64,000 nucleotides of DNA from Mucilaginibacter sp. (GCF_028288225.1 NZ_JAQBOC010000095.1:62001-126000); one strand, 5' to 3'. Counted from the stretch's first letter, positions 25,737-35,176 are shown. Program-made: numbers and translations. The notes: a model not told the origin generated them from the sequence alone.

Positions 25737-26138
25737 TTAATCTTCCTTTCGTAGCGGAAGAATCACATGTAATTTTTTATCACGAAGGTATAACCCCAAC
25801 CATACCAGCAAACCAAAAACAAGTGCAAAATACAATTGTTGCTCCGCCCGGATCATTATAGCTATAGCCCCACCCAGATAACCGGTCAGCAAAACTGCAC
25901 CAAGGATGGAGGTCCGGGGAATTAAATAAAGAATAGTACAGATCAGTAATACTATTCCAATACCCTGGATTGAATGTTCCGGCCATCCCAATTGAACAGA
26001 CCCTTTGATCGAATGTTCTTCTTTGATAATTTTCATAATGGCGTCAAACAGGAGGAAAAGTATGCAAAGGCCGCTAATTATCCAGCCGATCCATAATGAA
26101 GTTTTTGAAAGTGTACTTGTTGATTTTACTGTTTCCAT
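25737..26138 (-). CDS. DoxX-like four-helix membrane protein
   Basis: 133 residues with four hydrophobic segments: SLWIGWIISGLCILFLLFDA, IVLLICTILYLIP, LGAVLLTGYLGGAIAIM and LYFALVFGLLVWLGLYL. The second helix region and the LTGYLGGAIA motif fit the DoxX-like superfamily common in Bacteroidota. Inner-membrane protein of unknown role. Confidence 0.72.
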   Translation of the reverse strand: METVKSTSTLSKTSLWIGWIISGLCILFLLFDAIMKIIKEEHSIKGSVQLGWPEHSIQGIGIVLLICTILYLIPRTSILGAVLLTGYLGGAIAIMIRAEQQLYFALVFGLLVWLGLYLRDKKLHVILPLRKED

Positions 26139-26382
26139 GATTTAATGTTTTAAGGGTTAAATTTATAGTGTAAATGTATTTCAATTAAGTTATTATTAAA
26201 GATGGAGAAGAAGCCAATTTGAGGGGGAGATTACGACAAAATTCTTTCTAACAAAGTTTTTTTTACCTTCAGTCAACAAGATACGGCTTTTGTATAATTT
26301 TCATTACTGATAGTGTACAAATTTCATAATTCTTATATTGTGACCCCAACACCATTATAAAGTATCTGTAAAAACTAAACTT

Positions 26383-27168
26383 ATGAAAAACAACCTGATT
26401 TTAACAACAGCATTGCTATGTGCAACAGCTATTGTACACGGGCAAACGCAGACAATTGCCATTAAACAAGCAAATATCAGTTCGGCGAATCCAAATAATG
26501 CCGAGATTTATACACCCTTGCCCAATGTGGTTGTTCCTGGAAAAACATTTAGTAGCGCTCCTTCTGATGCTATTATATTATTTGATGGCAAAAACCTGGA
26601 TGAGTGGGTATCGGCAAAAGATCAGTCACCGGCAAAATGGACAGTTGCTGATGATATTATTACGGTAAACAAAACATCAGGCGATATAGAAACTAAAAGA
26701 AAATTTACGAGCTACCAGTTACATATTGAATGGAGAATCCCCGCAGATATTAAAGGCGAAGGACAAGAACGAGGCAATAGCGGTGTTTTTTTATCCGGAA
26801 GATATGAGATCCAGGTGTTAGACAACTCTAACAACGATAATAAAACCTATGTTAACGGGATGGCAGGCAGCGTCTACAGGGAATCTATTCCTTTAGCAAA
26901 CCCTGAGAAAAAACCCGGCGAATGGAACGTATACGATATTGCTTACACCGACCCGGAATTTAACGAAGATGGTTCAGTAAAAACACCCGCGCGTGTTACT
27001 ATCTTTTTTAATGGCGTGTTAGTACAAAACAACCAGGCTATACAAGGCTTTACCTCAACTGGTACTAAACACGTATACGTTAAACATGGCCCTGCCCCGC
27101 TTAAGTTGCAGGCACATGGTGATAAGAGTTTACCAATAAGCTACCGGAATATCTGGATAAGGGAATAA
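26383..27168 (+). CDS. DUF1080 (3-keto-disaccharide hydrolase-like) secreted protein
   Basis: 261 residues. Signal peptide ending near TAIVHGQTQ, then a single DUF1080 domain: AIILFDGKNLDEWVS, LHIEWRIPADI, NSGVFLSGRYEIQVLD, KPGEWNVYDIAYTDPEF and SLPISYRNIWIRE. Compared with the 24588 protein it lacks the extra N-terminal beta domain, so the two are paralogues of different architecture. Likely periplasmic glycoside processing. Single-gene unit. Confidence 0.87.
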   Translation: MKNNLILTTALLCATAIVHGQTQTIAIKQANISSANPNNAEIYTPLPNVVVPGKTFSSAPSDAIILFDGKNLDEWVSAKDQSPAKWTVADDIITVNKTSGDIETKRKFTSYQLHIEWRIPADIKGEGQERGNSGVFLSGRYEIQVLDNSNNDNKTYVNGMAGSVYRESIPLANPEKKPGEWNVYDIAYTDPEFNEDGSVKTPARVTIFFNGVLVQNNQAIQGFTSTGTKHVYVKHGPAPLKLQAHGDKSLPISYRNIWIRE

Positions 27169-27194
27169 TGTACTGAAACACATATGGTCTGTTT

Positions 27195-27241
27195 AAAACA
27201 ACAAAGCCTGATTTGGCAAGCAGATCAAGCTTTGTTGTTTT
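27195..27241. terminator. Bidirectional 13-bp terminator hairpin
   Basis: AAAACAACAAAGC (27195-27207) pairs perfectly with GCTTTGTTGTTTT (27229-27241) between the converging DUF1080 and SDR genes. Confidence 0.65.
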
Positions 27242-27247
27242 AAATAT

Positions 27248-28153
27248 TTATAACTTTGGATAATTTAGACCGGTAACTTTTTCTGCCCATTCCCACAGTT
27301 TCTTAGCAATCTGTTCATCCAAAGCGTTTGGCGTAATAGTTGCCCTTGCCGGGTAACCTCTATAACCTCCGTCTTTATCCGGCCCATAGAGTTCTCCTGC
27401 TTTTGCATCGGCAGATGTAGCAGCATACAGCGATGGCAACGCCCCTTGCCAGGGATCCATTAACTCCCCTACGCGCGCTACAGCTGTATTAAAGGCCTCT
27501 TCACTCATGTGTCTTGTCAGTTCCGTTTTGTTTGCTCCCGGCTGCGCTGCTATTGAAACCGTTTGATCGTTTGCAGCGGTTATCCTGCGCTGCAGTTCTA
27601 TTGAGAAAATAAGATTGCCCAGTTTGCTTTGACAATACTCCCGCATTGCATTATAATCCTTTTCCGATTTTAGATTATCAAAATCAATAACTCCGTTAAG
27701 GTAAGCCAGGCTGCTTACAGTAACTATGCGCGAACCTGGGGTTGCATTTAGTAATAGGTATAAGTAACCTGTAAGCGCAAAATGCCCTAAAAAGTTAACC
27801 CCGAATTGCAGTTCGTATCCGTCGGCCGTTTTTGATGCTGGAGGGATCATCACCCCTGCATTATTTATTAATAAATGAAGCTGACGGTGCTTTTGTATAA
27901 AAGTTTCAGCAAATTGTTTTACGGCAGCCAGGCTCGACAGATCGAGCAGTGCCGTTTCAAGTGTGCCACTTCCCTTTTTCGCCTGTATTTTGCTAAACGC
28001 CTCATCTGCGTTCTCCTGGCTTCGGCAGGCCAGTATAACATGTGCACCTGCTTGGTATAAAGCAAACGCTGTTTCAAAACCAATCCCGGCATTGGCGCCG
28101 GTTACTATGGCTGTTTTACCGGTTTGGTCCGGCATATTATTTTTTGTCCACAT
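27248..28153 (-). CDS. Short-chain dehydrogenase/reductase
   Basis: 301 residues. Cofactor motif VTGANAGIGFETA, NNAGVMIPP, and the catalytic YxxxK within MREYCQSKLGN. The length and the C-terminal segment fit the retinol-dehydrogenase-like SDR branch. Substrate unknown. An AraC-family gene lies 78 bases upstream on the same strand and may regulate it. Confidence 0.87.
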   Translation of the reverse strand: MWTKNNMPDQTGKTAIVTGANAGIGFETAFALYQAGAHVILACRSQENADEAFSKIQAKKGSGTLETALLDLSSLAAVKQFAETFIQKHRQLHLLINNAGVMIPPASKTADGYELQFGVNFLGHFALTGYLYLLLNATPGSRIVTVSSLAYLNGVIDFDNLKSEKDYNAMREYCQSKLGNLIFSIELQRRITAANDQTVSIAAQPGANKTELTRHMSEEAFNTAVARVGELMDPWQGALPSLYAATSADAKAGELYGPDKDGGYRGYPARATITPNALDEQIAKKLWEWAEKVTGLNYPKL

Positions 28154-28231
28154 AATAAACTTATTTATTATGCAAATTTCACCAATTACTAAGTACCGGA
28201 GATATCAAAACGAAATCAAAAACTATAAAAA

Positions 28232-29140
28232 TCAATCAATTGCCGATTGTCTGAATTTATTGGGACTAATCATAGCCTTACTCTTAAAAAAGGCCGAAAA
28301 ATGATTAGGTTCCTCAAAACCCAGGCTCCAGGCTATTTCGTTAATTGTCCAATTGGTGCTTCTTAACAGAATTTTCGCTTCCTGCAATATCCTTTCATTA
28401 ATTAACTGCGATGTGGTTTTTCCGGATATTTCTTTAAGTGCCTTGTTTAAATGATTTACATGCAGATTTAACTGCCGGGCAAATGCAGACGGAGAATTTA
28501 ATTTTAATACCTGGTAATTTAATTCTATAGGGAATTGCCGTTCCAATAATTCAGCAAATAAGGCAGTGATCCGTTCAGACGCGTTGGAGCCGGCAAGCAT
28601 TCTGCCATAAACCGGCTGTCTTTTTTGCGCAGAGTGTACAATCTCCATTAAAAGGTTGCGCAGCAGATCGTATTTGTAAATATAATCACTTTGCAACTCG
28701 TTAAATATCTTTAAAAACAGCTCATTATATTCAGGCACCTCATGTGCGGCTAAAGGTATAATGGCGGCATCAATAAACTGAAAAACAGGATAATCTTTTA
28801 TATTCTCAAACCTGTTAAAAAAAGGCTCGGTGAAGATGCAGAAATAACCGGTTTGCTTTTCGCTGATCCTTTCCCATTTATAGGGGATAGTGGGATTTGT
28901 AAACACCAGTGCGCTTGCGGTAATCTCAATACATTTATCGGCATAATGCAGTTTATTGTGACCCGTTATGAGGCTAACCTTATAAAAGCTGCGCCGGCTA
29001 TAGCTGGCCTGTTTACTCTTCGGCAAAAGGATATCCTCTATTTTAAAAATATTAAAATGGCCAGTTTCATTCTTAACTGGTTCTGATGACTGACTAGGAA
29101 AGTTTTTATAAAATGTTTGAAGCTCAACAAATGTTGCCAT
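28232..29140 (-). CDS. AraC-family transcriptional regulator
   Basis: 302 residues. The N-terminal two thirds form a cupin-like sensor region (YSRRSFYKVSLITGHNKLHY). The C-terminal two helix-turn-helix motifs are clear: SPSAFARQLNLHVNHLNKAL and WTINEIAWSLGFEEPNHFSA, followed by FFKSKAMISPNKFR. It probably activates the downstream SDR gene in response to a small ligand. Confidence 0.88.
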   Translation of the reverse strand: MATFVELQTFYKNFPSQSSEPVKNETGHFNIFKIEDILLPKSKQASYSRRSFYKVSLITGHNKLHYADKCIEITASALVFTNPTIPYKWERISEKQTGYFCIFTEPFFNRFENIKDYPVFQFIDAAIIPLAAHEVPEYNELFLKIFNELQSDYIYKYDLLRNLLMEIVHSAQKRQPVYGRMLAGSNASERITALFAELLERQFPIELNYQVLKLNSPSAFARQLNLHVNHLNKALKEISGKTTSQLINERILQEAKILLRSTNWTINEIAWSLGFEEPNHFSAFFKSKAMISPNKFRQSAID

Positions 29141-29342
29141 AGATCAAAGATACAAAAATCAAATAATTGGGGACAGCTTTAATGAACCATTCCAATCCAT
29201 GAAGGAATGAGTAAAGGAAGTTAAATTGGATTACGGCAGCTGCATGTTGTGGATTATAAAGTAAATGCCGGAACCTTAAAAAGTTCAATAGAAATAAATT
29301 TACTCCTTTATAATTGCGGATCCGATATTTGTAAGTGGATAT

Positions 29343-29918
29343 TTACAATAATTGTTCCTTCTCATAATGCAGGCAAACCACACCTGATGTAAAAGCCCTG
29401 GCTTCAATCAGCTTTAGGTTGATCGTTTCTTTAAGATCTTTAAATAACGGGATCCCCTGTCCTAACAATACCGGATTTATAAACAGCCAGTATTCGTCAA
29501 TCAGGTCGTATTGCATTAATGAATGCGCTGTACCGGGGCTGCCAAACATTACAATTTCCTTGCCCTCCTGTTGCTTTAATGCTGTTACCTGTGCCGGAAT
29601 ATTATCGCTGATTACTTTTCTTTTATCCGAATCCTGGCCACGCATAGTTTTTGATATAATCACTTTATCTACCCTGTTATACCATTCGGAATGTTGCTTA
29701 TCGTGTTTAGATGCATTGGGACTATCGCCTGCAATTGGCCAATAGGCATCCATCATTTCATAAGTAACCCGTCCGTATAAGCCAGTATCGGCGTTATCTG
29801 TTCTGCTGCCTGCATAATCAAAAATCTCATCGTCAACGTGGATCCAGTTCATCTCACCGTTGGGTCCTGCCGCAAAGCCGTCAAGCGTTGCGTGCATAAA
29901 TAAAACTAATTTTCTCAT
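29343..29918 (-). CDS. Dihydrofolate reductase/RibD C-terminal-like protein
   Basis: 191 residues. RKLVLFMHATLDGFAAGPNG at the N-terminus and the DEYWLFINPVLLGQGIPLFK block near the C-terminus define the RibD_C/DHFR-like family. These bind NADPH but their substrates are mostly unknown. Single gene. Confidence 0.83.
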   Translation of the reverse strand: MRKLVLFMHATLDGFAAGPNGEMNWIHVDDEIFDYAGSRTDNADTGLYGRVTYEMMDAYWPIAGDSPNASKHDKQHSEWYNRVDKVIISKTMRGQDSDKRKVISDNIPAQVTALKQQEGKEIVMFGSPGTAHSLMQYDLIDEYWLFINPVLLGQGIPLFKDLKETINLKLIEARAFTSGVVCLHYEKEQLL

Positions 29919-30093
29919 TTCTTTAATTTGTAGTTTAAATTGATCTGCTTATCAGATAAGCAAATATAAACTCATAAACTTATTTAATAAGGGGCAGAAC
30001 ATGCCAATTCAACGGGGATGTTTGGCCATTGATTTGTTATAGCGCATACCCTGCCCTGGATATTAAACATCCTGAAAAAAAAGAAAACTTTGT

Positions 30094-30837
30094 TTAAGCT
30101 AAAGACATTCCGCCATCCATCAGGATCTCTGCCCCGGTGATAAATTTAGCTGCATCACCGCAAAAATAAGCTACCATACCGGCTACATCTTCTGCCGTGC
30201 CCATTTGGTTTAAAGGGATCCTGCCTAAAATTGAAGATTTAATAGTTTTTAAAGTATCCTCATCAAACCCCACTTTGTTTAGTAACTCCGTTTCTGTAGG
30301 GCCCGGACTAACCGCATTCACCCTTATTTTTCGTGGCGCCAGTTCCAGCGCGGCTATTTTCATAACAGAATTAAGGGCGGCCTTGCTTGACGAGTAAATT
30401 GATGACCCGGCGTAATTCATACTGGCAACATTTGATGAAAGAAAAACAACCGAAGCGCCATCATTCAACAAGGGGATAAACTTGCTCAAGGTAAAATAAG
30501 CGCCCCTAAAGTTAACCGCCATCACTTCATCAAACATTGCTTCAGTTGCATGCTCAATTTTCGAGATACCAGTTATACCCGCATTAATAAACAGAATATC
30601 AATCTTACCAAAATCTTTGCTTACCTGCGCAGCCAAACTTTCAGTAGCTTCAACATTTGATTGATCGGCAACAATTGCCGTTACACCTAACTCAGCTGAT
30701 GCTCTTTCAATGGCTTCTTTTCTGCGCCCGGTAATAATTACAGTTGCGCCCTGTGCTTTTAATTCCTTTGCCGCAGCATAACCAATACCGCTATTCCCGC
30801 CTGTTATAACTGCTATTTTATTTTTTAAATAATTCAT
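30094..30837 (-). CDS. SDR-family oxidoreductase
   Basis: 247 residues, the classical length. ITGGNSGIGYAAAKEL, NAGITGIS, the catalytic YSSSKAAL and the PGPTETELL proton-relay region are all present; it ends GAEILMDGGMSLA. It is divergent from an HxlR-type gene with an operator-like palindrome between them, the usual arrangement for HxlR-controlled oxidoreductases. Confidence 0.9.
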   Translation of the reverse strand: MNYLKNKIAVITGGNSGIGYAAAKELKAQGATVIITGRRKEAIERASAELGVTAIVADQSNVEATESLAAQVSKDFGKIDILFINAGITGISKIEHATEAMFDEVMAVNFRGAYFTLSKFIPLLNDGASVVFLSSNVASMNYAGSSIYSSSKAALNSVMKIAALELAPRKIRVNAVSPGPTETELLNKVGFDEDTLKTIKSSILGRIPLNQMGTAEDVAGMVAYFCGDAAKFITGAEILMDGGMSLA

Positions 30838-30882
30838 TTTTATATTTTTTTATTAGGATGCAAATATAAAATGTAAATGATA

Positions 30883-30890
30883 TAACTTTG
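30883..30890 (+). promoter_or_regulatory. -7 promoter element of the HxlR-type gene
   Basis: TAACTTTG matches TAnnTTTG and lies 45 bases before the ATG at 30935. Confidence 0.5.
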
Positions 30891-30896
30891 TAACCA

Positions 30897-30912
30897 GTAT
30901 AACAGAGTATAC
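30897..30912. promoter_or_regulatory. Probable HxlR operator
   Basis: GTATA-ACAGAG-TATAC is an inverted repeat just downstream of the -7 element, in the divergent region between the regulator and the SDR gene. Confidence 0.5.
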
Positions 30913-30934
30913 CAACTTTACTTAATATAATACC

Positions 30935-31276
30935 ATGGATGTAACAAACAGAGATCAGGCAAAAGAGCGACAAGCGTTACAGGATACGATATACGTAATT
31001 GGCGGCAAATGGAAGCTGCCCATCATCAATTCCATATGTAATGGTAATAAACGTTTCAGGGAAATTGAAAGGAGCATTCCCGGGATAACTACCCGTATGC
31101 TTTCGCGTGAGCTAAAGGAAATGGAGATCAACAAACTGATAACAAGAACGGTTACACCTGATACGCCCGTTTTAGTGGAGTATGAATCAACTGATTATTG
31201 TAAAACATTCGGCCCGGTTATTATGGCCATGATAGACTGGGGTATTGCACACCGGGAAAAGATAAAAGAGATATAA
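30935..31276 (+). CDS. HxlR-family winged-helix regulator
   Basis: 113 residues, full length. YVIGGKWKLPIINSICNGNK and RFREIERSIPGITTRMLSRE are the HxlR signatures; the family typically responds to reactive electrophiles or oxidants. It has no cysteine in the N-terminal segment before the winged helix, so cysteine sensing in the classic position is unlikely. Divergent from the SDR gene, which it probably controls. Confidence 0.9.
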   Translation: MDVTNRDQAKERQALQDTIYVIGGKWKLPIINSICNGNKRFREIERSIPGITTRMLSRELKEMEINKLITRTVTPDTPVLVEYESTDYCKTFGPVIMAMIDWGIAHREKIKEI

Positions 31277-31312
31277 TACTAACTATAATATTTATGGTTG
31301 ATTTAAAAAACA

Positions 31313-31340
31313 AAGCCCGGTCTGAATATCATCCGGGCTT
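31313..31340. terminator. Hairpin between converging hxlR-type and DUF3179 genes
   Basis: AAGCCCGG pairs perfectly with CCGGGCTT across a 12-base loop. Confidence 0.55.
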
Positions 31341-31364
31341 ATGTTGAATATTAAAATTCATCAG

Positions 31365-32561
31365 TTATTGAAACGATGACCCGGGGTGAAAGTGTTTCCA
31401 CGAATGCATATACTCCTGGTAAGCCTGGATCTTACTTAATTGTGCCCCTTTATTAACCCCGGCAGTACATAAGCCATCCCAATTCCAGGTTGATACTGTT
31501 TCCTGGTCGGTTAACAGCCCGGCTGGATCAAGGCTAAAGTGCAGTTCCTTCCCATTTACCATCCTGTTCCAAACATGGTAGGTAAGGCTATCCTTTTCAA
31601 GGCTAACCATAAGCGGTGTATTTGCCAGTTTATCATTCAGTAACCTTGTTTTTACCAGTTTGCGCCAGTTATAGGCTTTAGCCTGCTTGTCAACAATTAC
31701 GCCAACAACCCAGCTTTTTCTCACCATTGTATCTTTATTTTTAATGGTGCTGTCTTTGTCAATAGCCTGGATTCTATCATAATTTTTGAGGTCGTTATAA
31801 TCAGCCATATAATGTTTGTCGGGTTGCAGGATAAGCGAGCCGGGATATTTAGCCAGCCATGCACCCAGAGTTGATTGTTCATAATATAATTCTTTCAAAC
31901 GACTTCCTTTTAACGGACCTGCAGCAGCAATACCTGTAGCCTGGTACCACCAGCTTTTAGTTGCGGAGTCTTCAATTACAGCGTTATAATGTCTTGCTCC
32001 CACCAAACGAAAATTCTGCCTTTTGCCATTAACAACAGGGCTAAATACGCGCCCGGTACGGCACATGGTACAATAAGTAACCAGTACAGGTTCGCCGCCA
32101 ACATTGTCTTGTACTTTGTGGTGATATCCCAAGTAAACCAGCGGATAAGCTTTTGCAACGCCATTATTAACAACACCCAATATTACAAGGCTCTCAGGCA
32201 CATGGTTATGTATCGCATTAGTGAAACTTACTGTTTTGGGTTCTTCAAACATGGTTTCGGCTTTATACAAAACATCACTTACATAAAAAGTTCCCAGGTA
32301 AAACACTAATGCCGCAATCTTTATTACCTGGTTTTTTAGTGAGTTTGTTGTAAAATATTTTACAATATAAAAAAGCACTAATACAGCTCCGGCTATGCGT
32401 AACGGGGTTACAATTTTTTCGAGGTAATAGGAAATGGTTATAGCATTAAGGTCCTGGCTGCCCGGAAAAGGCATTAACAAGTAAGCATGTACCAGTCCGG
32501 GGATCAGCAATATACAAAAGCCTGTCCAAAAGATCCAGGGACTCGTTTTATTCTCTTTCAT
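31365..32561 (-). CDS. DUF3179 domain membrane protein
   Basis: 398 residues. Three to four N-terminal membrane segments (IFWTGFCILLIPGLVHAYLL; LRIAGAVLVLFYIVKYF; VIKIAALVFYLGTFYV) are followed by the DUF3179 domain, recognised by EPVLVTYCTMCRTGRVF and a late SRLKELYYEQSTLGAW-like block. The Cys-x-x-Cys in CTMCR is the family hallmark. Function unknown; probably faces the periplasm. The AATTCACCAATTA motif lies just before its start. Confidence 0.83.
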   Translation of the reverse strand: MKENKTSPWIFWTGFCILLIPGLVHAYLLMPFPGSQDLNAITISYYLEKIVTPLRIAGAVLVLFYIVKYFTTNSLKNQVIKIAALVFYLGTFYVSDVLYKAETMFEEPKTVSFTNAIHNHVPESLVILGVVNNGVAKAYPLVYLGYHHKVQDNVGGEPVLVTYCTMCRTGRVFSPVVNGKRQNFRLVGARHYNAVIEDSATKSWWYQATGIAAAGPLKGSRLKELYYEQSTLGAWLAKYPGSLILQPDKHYMADYNDLKNYDRIQAIDKDSTIKNKDTMVRKSWVVGVIVDKQAKAYNWRKLVKTRLLNDKLANTPLMVSLEKDSLTYHVWNRMVNGKELHFSLDPAGLLTDQETVSTWNWDGLCTAGVNKGAQLSKIQAYQEYMHSWKHFHPGSSFQ

Positions 32562-32785
32562 TTAAACATTAGGTTAATTGGTGAATTGAATATAGATATT
32601 TATAAGTTTTTATCAAATAAATAATTTATTAATTGCTAATTAAAGTTTGTACCAGATAATCACCCATATTAAACAGGTGAAACGACAGCAAAGTTATGGC
32701 AATAAGTCTTTTCAATATTTATCGGGTTACTTAAAGGTTTTTAAAGGTCTGTTTAAAGATCGGATTTAAAATACAGACGGGTATT

Positions 32786-33781
32786 TTACCTGGCAGGGTT
32801 TATAGTATCATTAATAGTATTTAATAATGATTTACTCCCGGAATCATCTCCCATCAACTGCCAGATCATTATTCCGCCTGCATTTTGCAGGGCAAGAGTT
32901 GTTTTGCTTTTAATAGTCGGGATCCCATTATAATAAATTATTCCACCACCTGCAACGGTTACCTGATCGGTATTTTCCGAGCCTGGGTATTGTGCAACAA
33001 GTTCCTTGAAATTGATATCTGCGGGTGCACCTGTTCCAAAGCCATAACCATAAAAGGGTACGCCAAGACTAAGTTTTTCTTTTGCTATAGCTCTTGTATT
33101 TGTCCAGTAATCCAAATCAGAAACAGCCATATCGTATGGCGAATGCGGTCCCGGGTTACTGGGTCTCTATTGGCCGGTTTTATCATAAGACATAATATTT
33201 ATAAAATCATAAACCGCGAGGGCACTATCTGTGTATTTTGACATATACGCAGTGGCAACGGCTGATGTGAGTAGTTTATTTTTTGACTTTAGAGCCGTTG
33301 ATAATCCGGTAACAAAGGCTTCATAATTATTATCAATCCGTTCACCCTCAAGGTCTACATCAATACCATCCAAATTATTATCTGCAACAAGCTTTACCAG
33401 GTTATTTATTAATGTACTGCGCAAAGTATCTGACAAAAGTGATGAATAATACGCCGGGGCTGAACCACCACCTATGGATATCAAAACTTTTGTATTTTTT
33501 GCATGGGCGGCAAATACAACATTGCTTAAAGCAGATGTTACAGTAAAATTTGCATTTTGGTTGGGGTTAATAAAGGCAATATTCAGGTAGTTTATCCTGC
33601 TAAAATCAAAATTGACGCCCAGTCCATTTTCAATGCTGTGTAATGGCAGGTATCCAATAACCCTGAAATTTGATCTGTGCGTCGCTGTGTCTTTTCCATT
33701 TATTTGGACATCAGCTTTTTTGCACCCCGTTATAAACGTAACAAACAATATTGTTACAGAGAGTCTATATATATTTTTCAT
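32786..33781 (-). pseudogene. GH18 chitinase-like lipoprotein interrupted by one in-frame TAG
   Basis: The reading frame of 332 codons has one internal stop (33167-33169). Before it: lipoprotein signal with cysteine 20, FRVIGYLPLHS, SIGGGSAP and the catalytic motif DGIDVDLE at residues 138-145 with Glu145. The frame stops after NIMSYDKTGQ and then continues, in the same frame, RPSNPGPHSPYDMAVSDLDYW and GVPFYGYGFG to GGIMIWQLMGDDSGSKSLL. Intact relatives usually have Trp after TG[PQ] (TGPW), so a TGG to TAG change would explain the lesion. The enzyme would hydrolyse chitin-type beta-1,4-GlcNAc chains or related glycans. Confidence 0.8.
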
Positions 33782-34100
33782 AAATAAAGCTATTATTGCT
33801 TGCCCCTGTAATATACAATGTCTGTATTAAATTACAATAATTAGCCGCTCAAATAATAGATATTAGCCGGTTTTATATTTTGTTATCCATTATTAGTTAA
33901 TTAGTTAATTAAAATATTCACAACACTTTTATAAAGTCTGCCGTTTAACATGATTAATTTAAACTTAAATGCGTATAACAACAATCAATCTTATTTATCA
34001 CTGTTTACCCAAAATCGTTTTAAACTAATTCACCAATAATAACAAGCATTTGTTTTAACCCAATTAATGCTGCAATTACATCATACCTGATAATGAATAT
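33782..34100. other. AT-rich divergent promoter region
   Basis: 319 bases between the GH18 pseudogene and the histidine kinase. No ORF. It contains short TTAGTTAATTAG-type tandem steps near 33890-33912 and AATTCACCAATAATAAC at 34028-34044. Confidence 0.4.
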
Positions 34101-34976
34101 ATGTATTTAAGCTTAATTACAGGAGGTATAATAGTATCTTCAAGTTTCCTGATTGCTTTTGTCATATTCACATTTTTTTTTATAATAACTATTTTAATGA
34201 TAAGCCGAACCTTTAAAAGAACAAGAAAAAGCCACCAGGAACTAACCCTGCAGAACAGGCAGCTACAAAATTCCCTGGACGAAATGGAACGTGTTAATAA
34301 AAACTACCTCCGTATTATGCGGGTAATGGCCCATGACCTTCGAAATCCGCTTTCGGGTATAACAGGGCTTGCAACTATGCTTATGGTTGAAGATGAACTC
34401 TCTGAAGACTGCAAAAGCATGCTTAAGCTGATTGAAACAACCGGTTTACATTCAATGGAAATGATAAACGAACTGCTTAAAACCGGTTTGGCTGATGAGA
34501 ATGAGCAGGTAGTAAAACAAACGCTGGATTTAAAATCGCTTTTGTATGATTCTGTTGAACTGCTTCAATTTAAGGCAAGAGACAAACAGCAGCAAATACT
34601 TTTTGAGCATAATAACGAACCTGTAATGGCCCATGTAAATCACGAAAAAATATGGAGGGTTATCAATAACTTAATTGTAAACGCTATAAAATTTAGTTAT
34701 TCAGGTGAAATTATTAAAGTAGGTATTAAGACAGCTAGTGGGCGAGTACTTATTTCAGTTGCGGATAACGGTATCGGCATTCCGGCTGATCAGAAAGATA
34801 CTATTTTTGAAATGTTTACTCCTGCAAAAAAAAATGGCACTAATGGCGAGCAGCCATTCGGGCTTGGCTTATCCATTTCAAAAAGGATCATCGAGTTACA
34901 TAACGGAAATATCTGGTTTGAAAATAATACAGGTAAAGGAACCATTTTTTATATAGAACTGCCAGGGTTGGATTAG
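34101..34976 (+). CDS. Orphan membrane histidine kinase
   Basis: 291 residues. One long N-terminal membrane segment (residues 10-34) with almost no periplasmic part, then a helical linker and HisKA domain with phospho-acceptor His78 in MRVMAHDLRNPLSG. The ATPase domain has the N box (VINNLIVNAIKFS), G1 (SVADNGIGIP) and G2 (PFGLGLSISKRII). It has no sensor domain of its own, so it may sense the membrane or a partner. No response regulator adjoins it; a receiver lies at 24146. Confidence 0.92.
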   Translation: MYLSLITGGIIVSSSFLIAFVIFTFFFIITILMISRTFKRTRKSHQELTLQNRQLQNSLDEMERVNKNYLRIMRVMAHDLRNPLSGITGLATMLMVEDELSEDCKSMLKLIETTGLHSMEMINELLKTGLADENEQVVKQTLDLKSLLYDSVELLQFKARDKQQQILFEHNNEPVMAHVNHEKIWRVINNLIVNAIKFSYSGEIIKVGIKTASGRVLISVADNGIGIPADQKDTIFEMFTPAKKNGTNGEQPFGLGLSISKRIIELHNGNIWFENNTGKGTIFYIELPGLD

Positions 34977-35004
34977 ATTAAAAACATTGTGACTGGCGTG
35001 ACCT

Positions 35005-35148
35005 CTACTCAAAATCAACGGAATACCGTAACGAACTCCTGAAGTACGGATAACGGCTGTTTACATTGTCAAAATGTTTATAATAACCATTTAGAGTAAG
35101 ATAACCGGGTTCTGCAGTAATAGCCAGGTTTTTCAAAATAAAGCGCAT
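35005..35148 (-). pseudogene. Possible C-terminal remnant of an outer-membrane-type protein
   Basis: A 47-codon frame from ATG at 35148 reads MRFILKNLAITAEPGYLTLN and ends NSRYPYFRSSLRYSVDFE. The tail alternates aromatic and polar residues like the last strand of a beta-barrel. Upstream is the VOC gene, so no longer parent gene exists here. It could be a small gene or, more likely, debris. Family not recognised. Confidence 0.35.
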
Positions 35149-35176
35149 TGAGAATACGTCAAATTTCAATAAGCAA

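Noticed and set aside
33167..33169. Recoding of the internal TAG as an amino acid (for example pyrrolysine)
   Set aside because: No supporting tRNA or synthetase is in view, and the stop replaces a conserved Trp codon one base away; mutation or sequence error is simpler.
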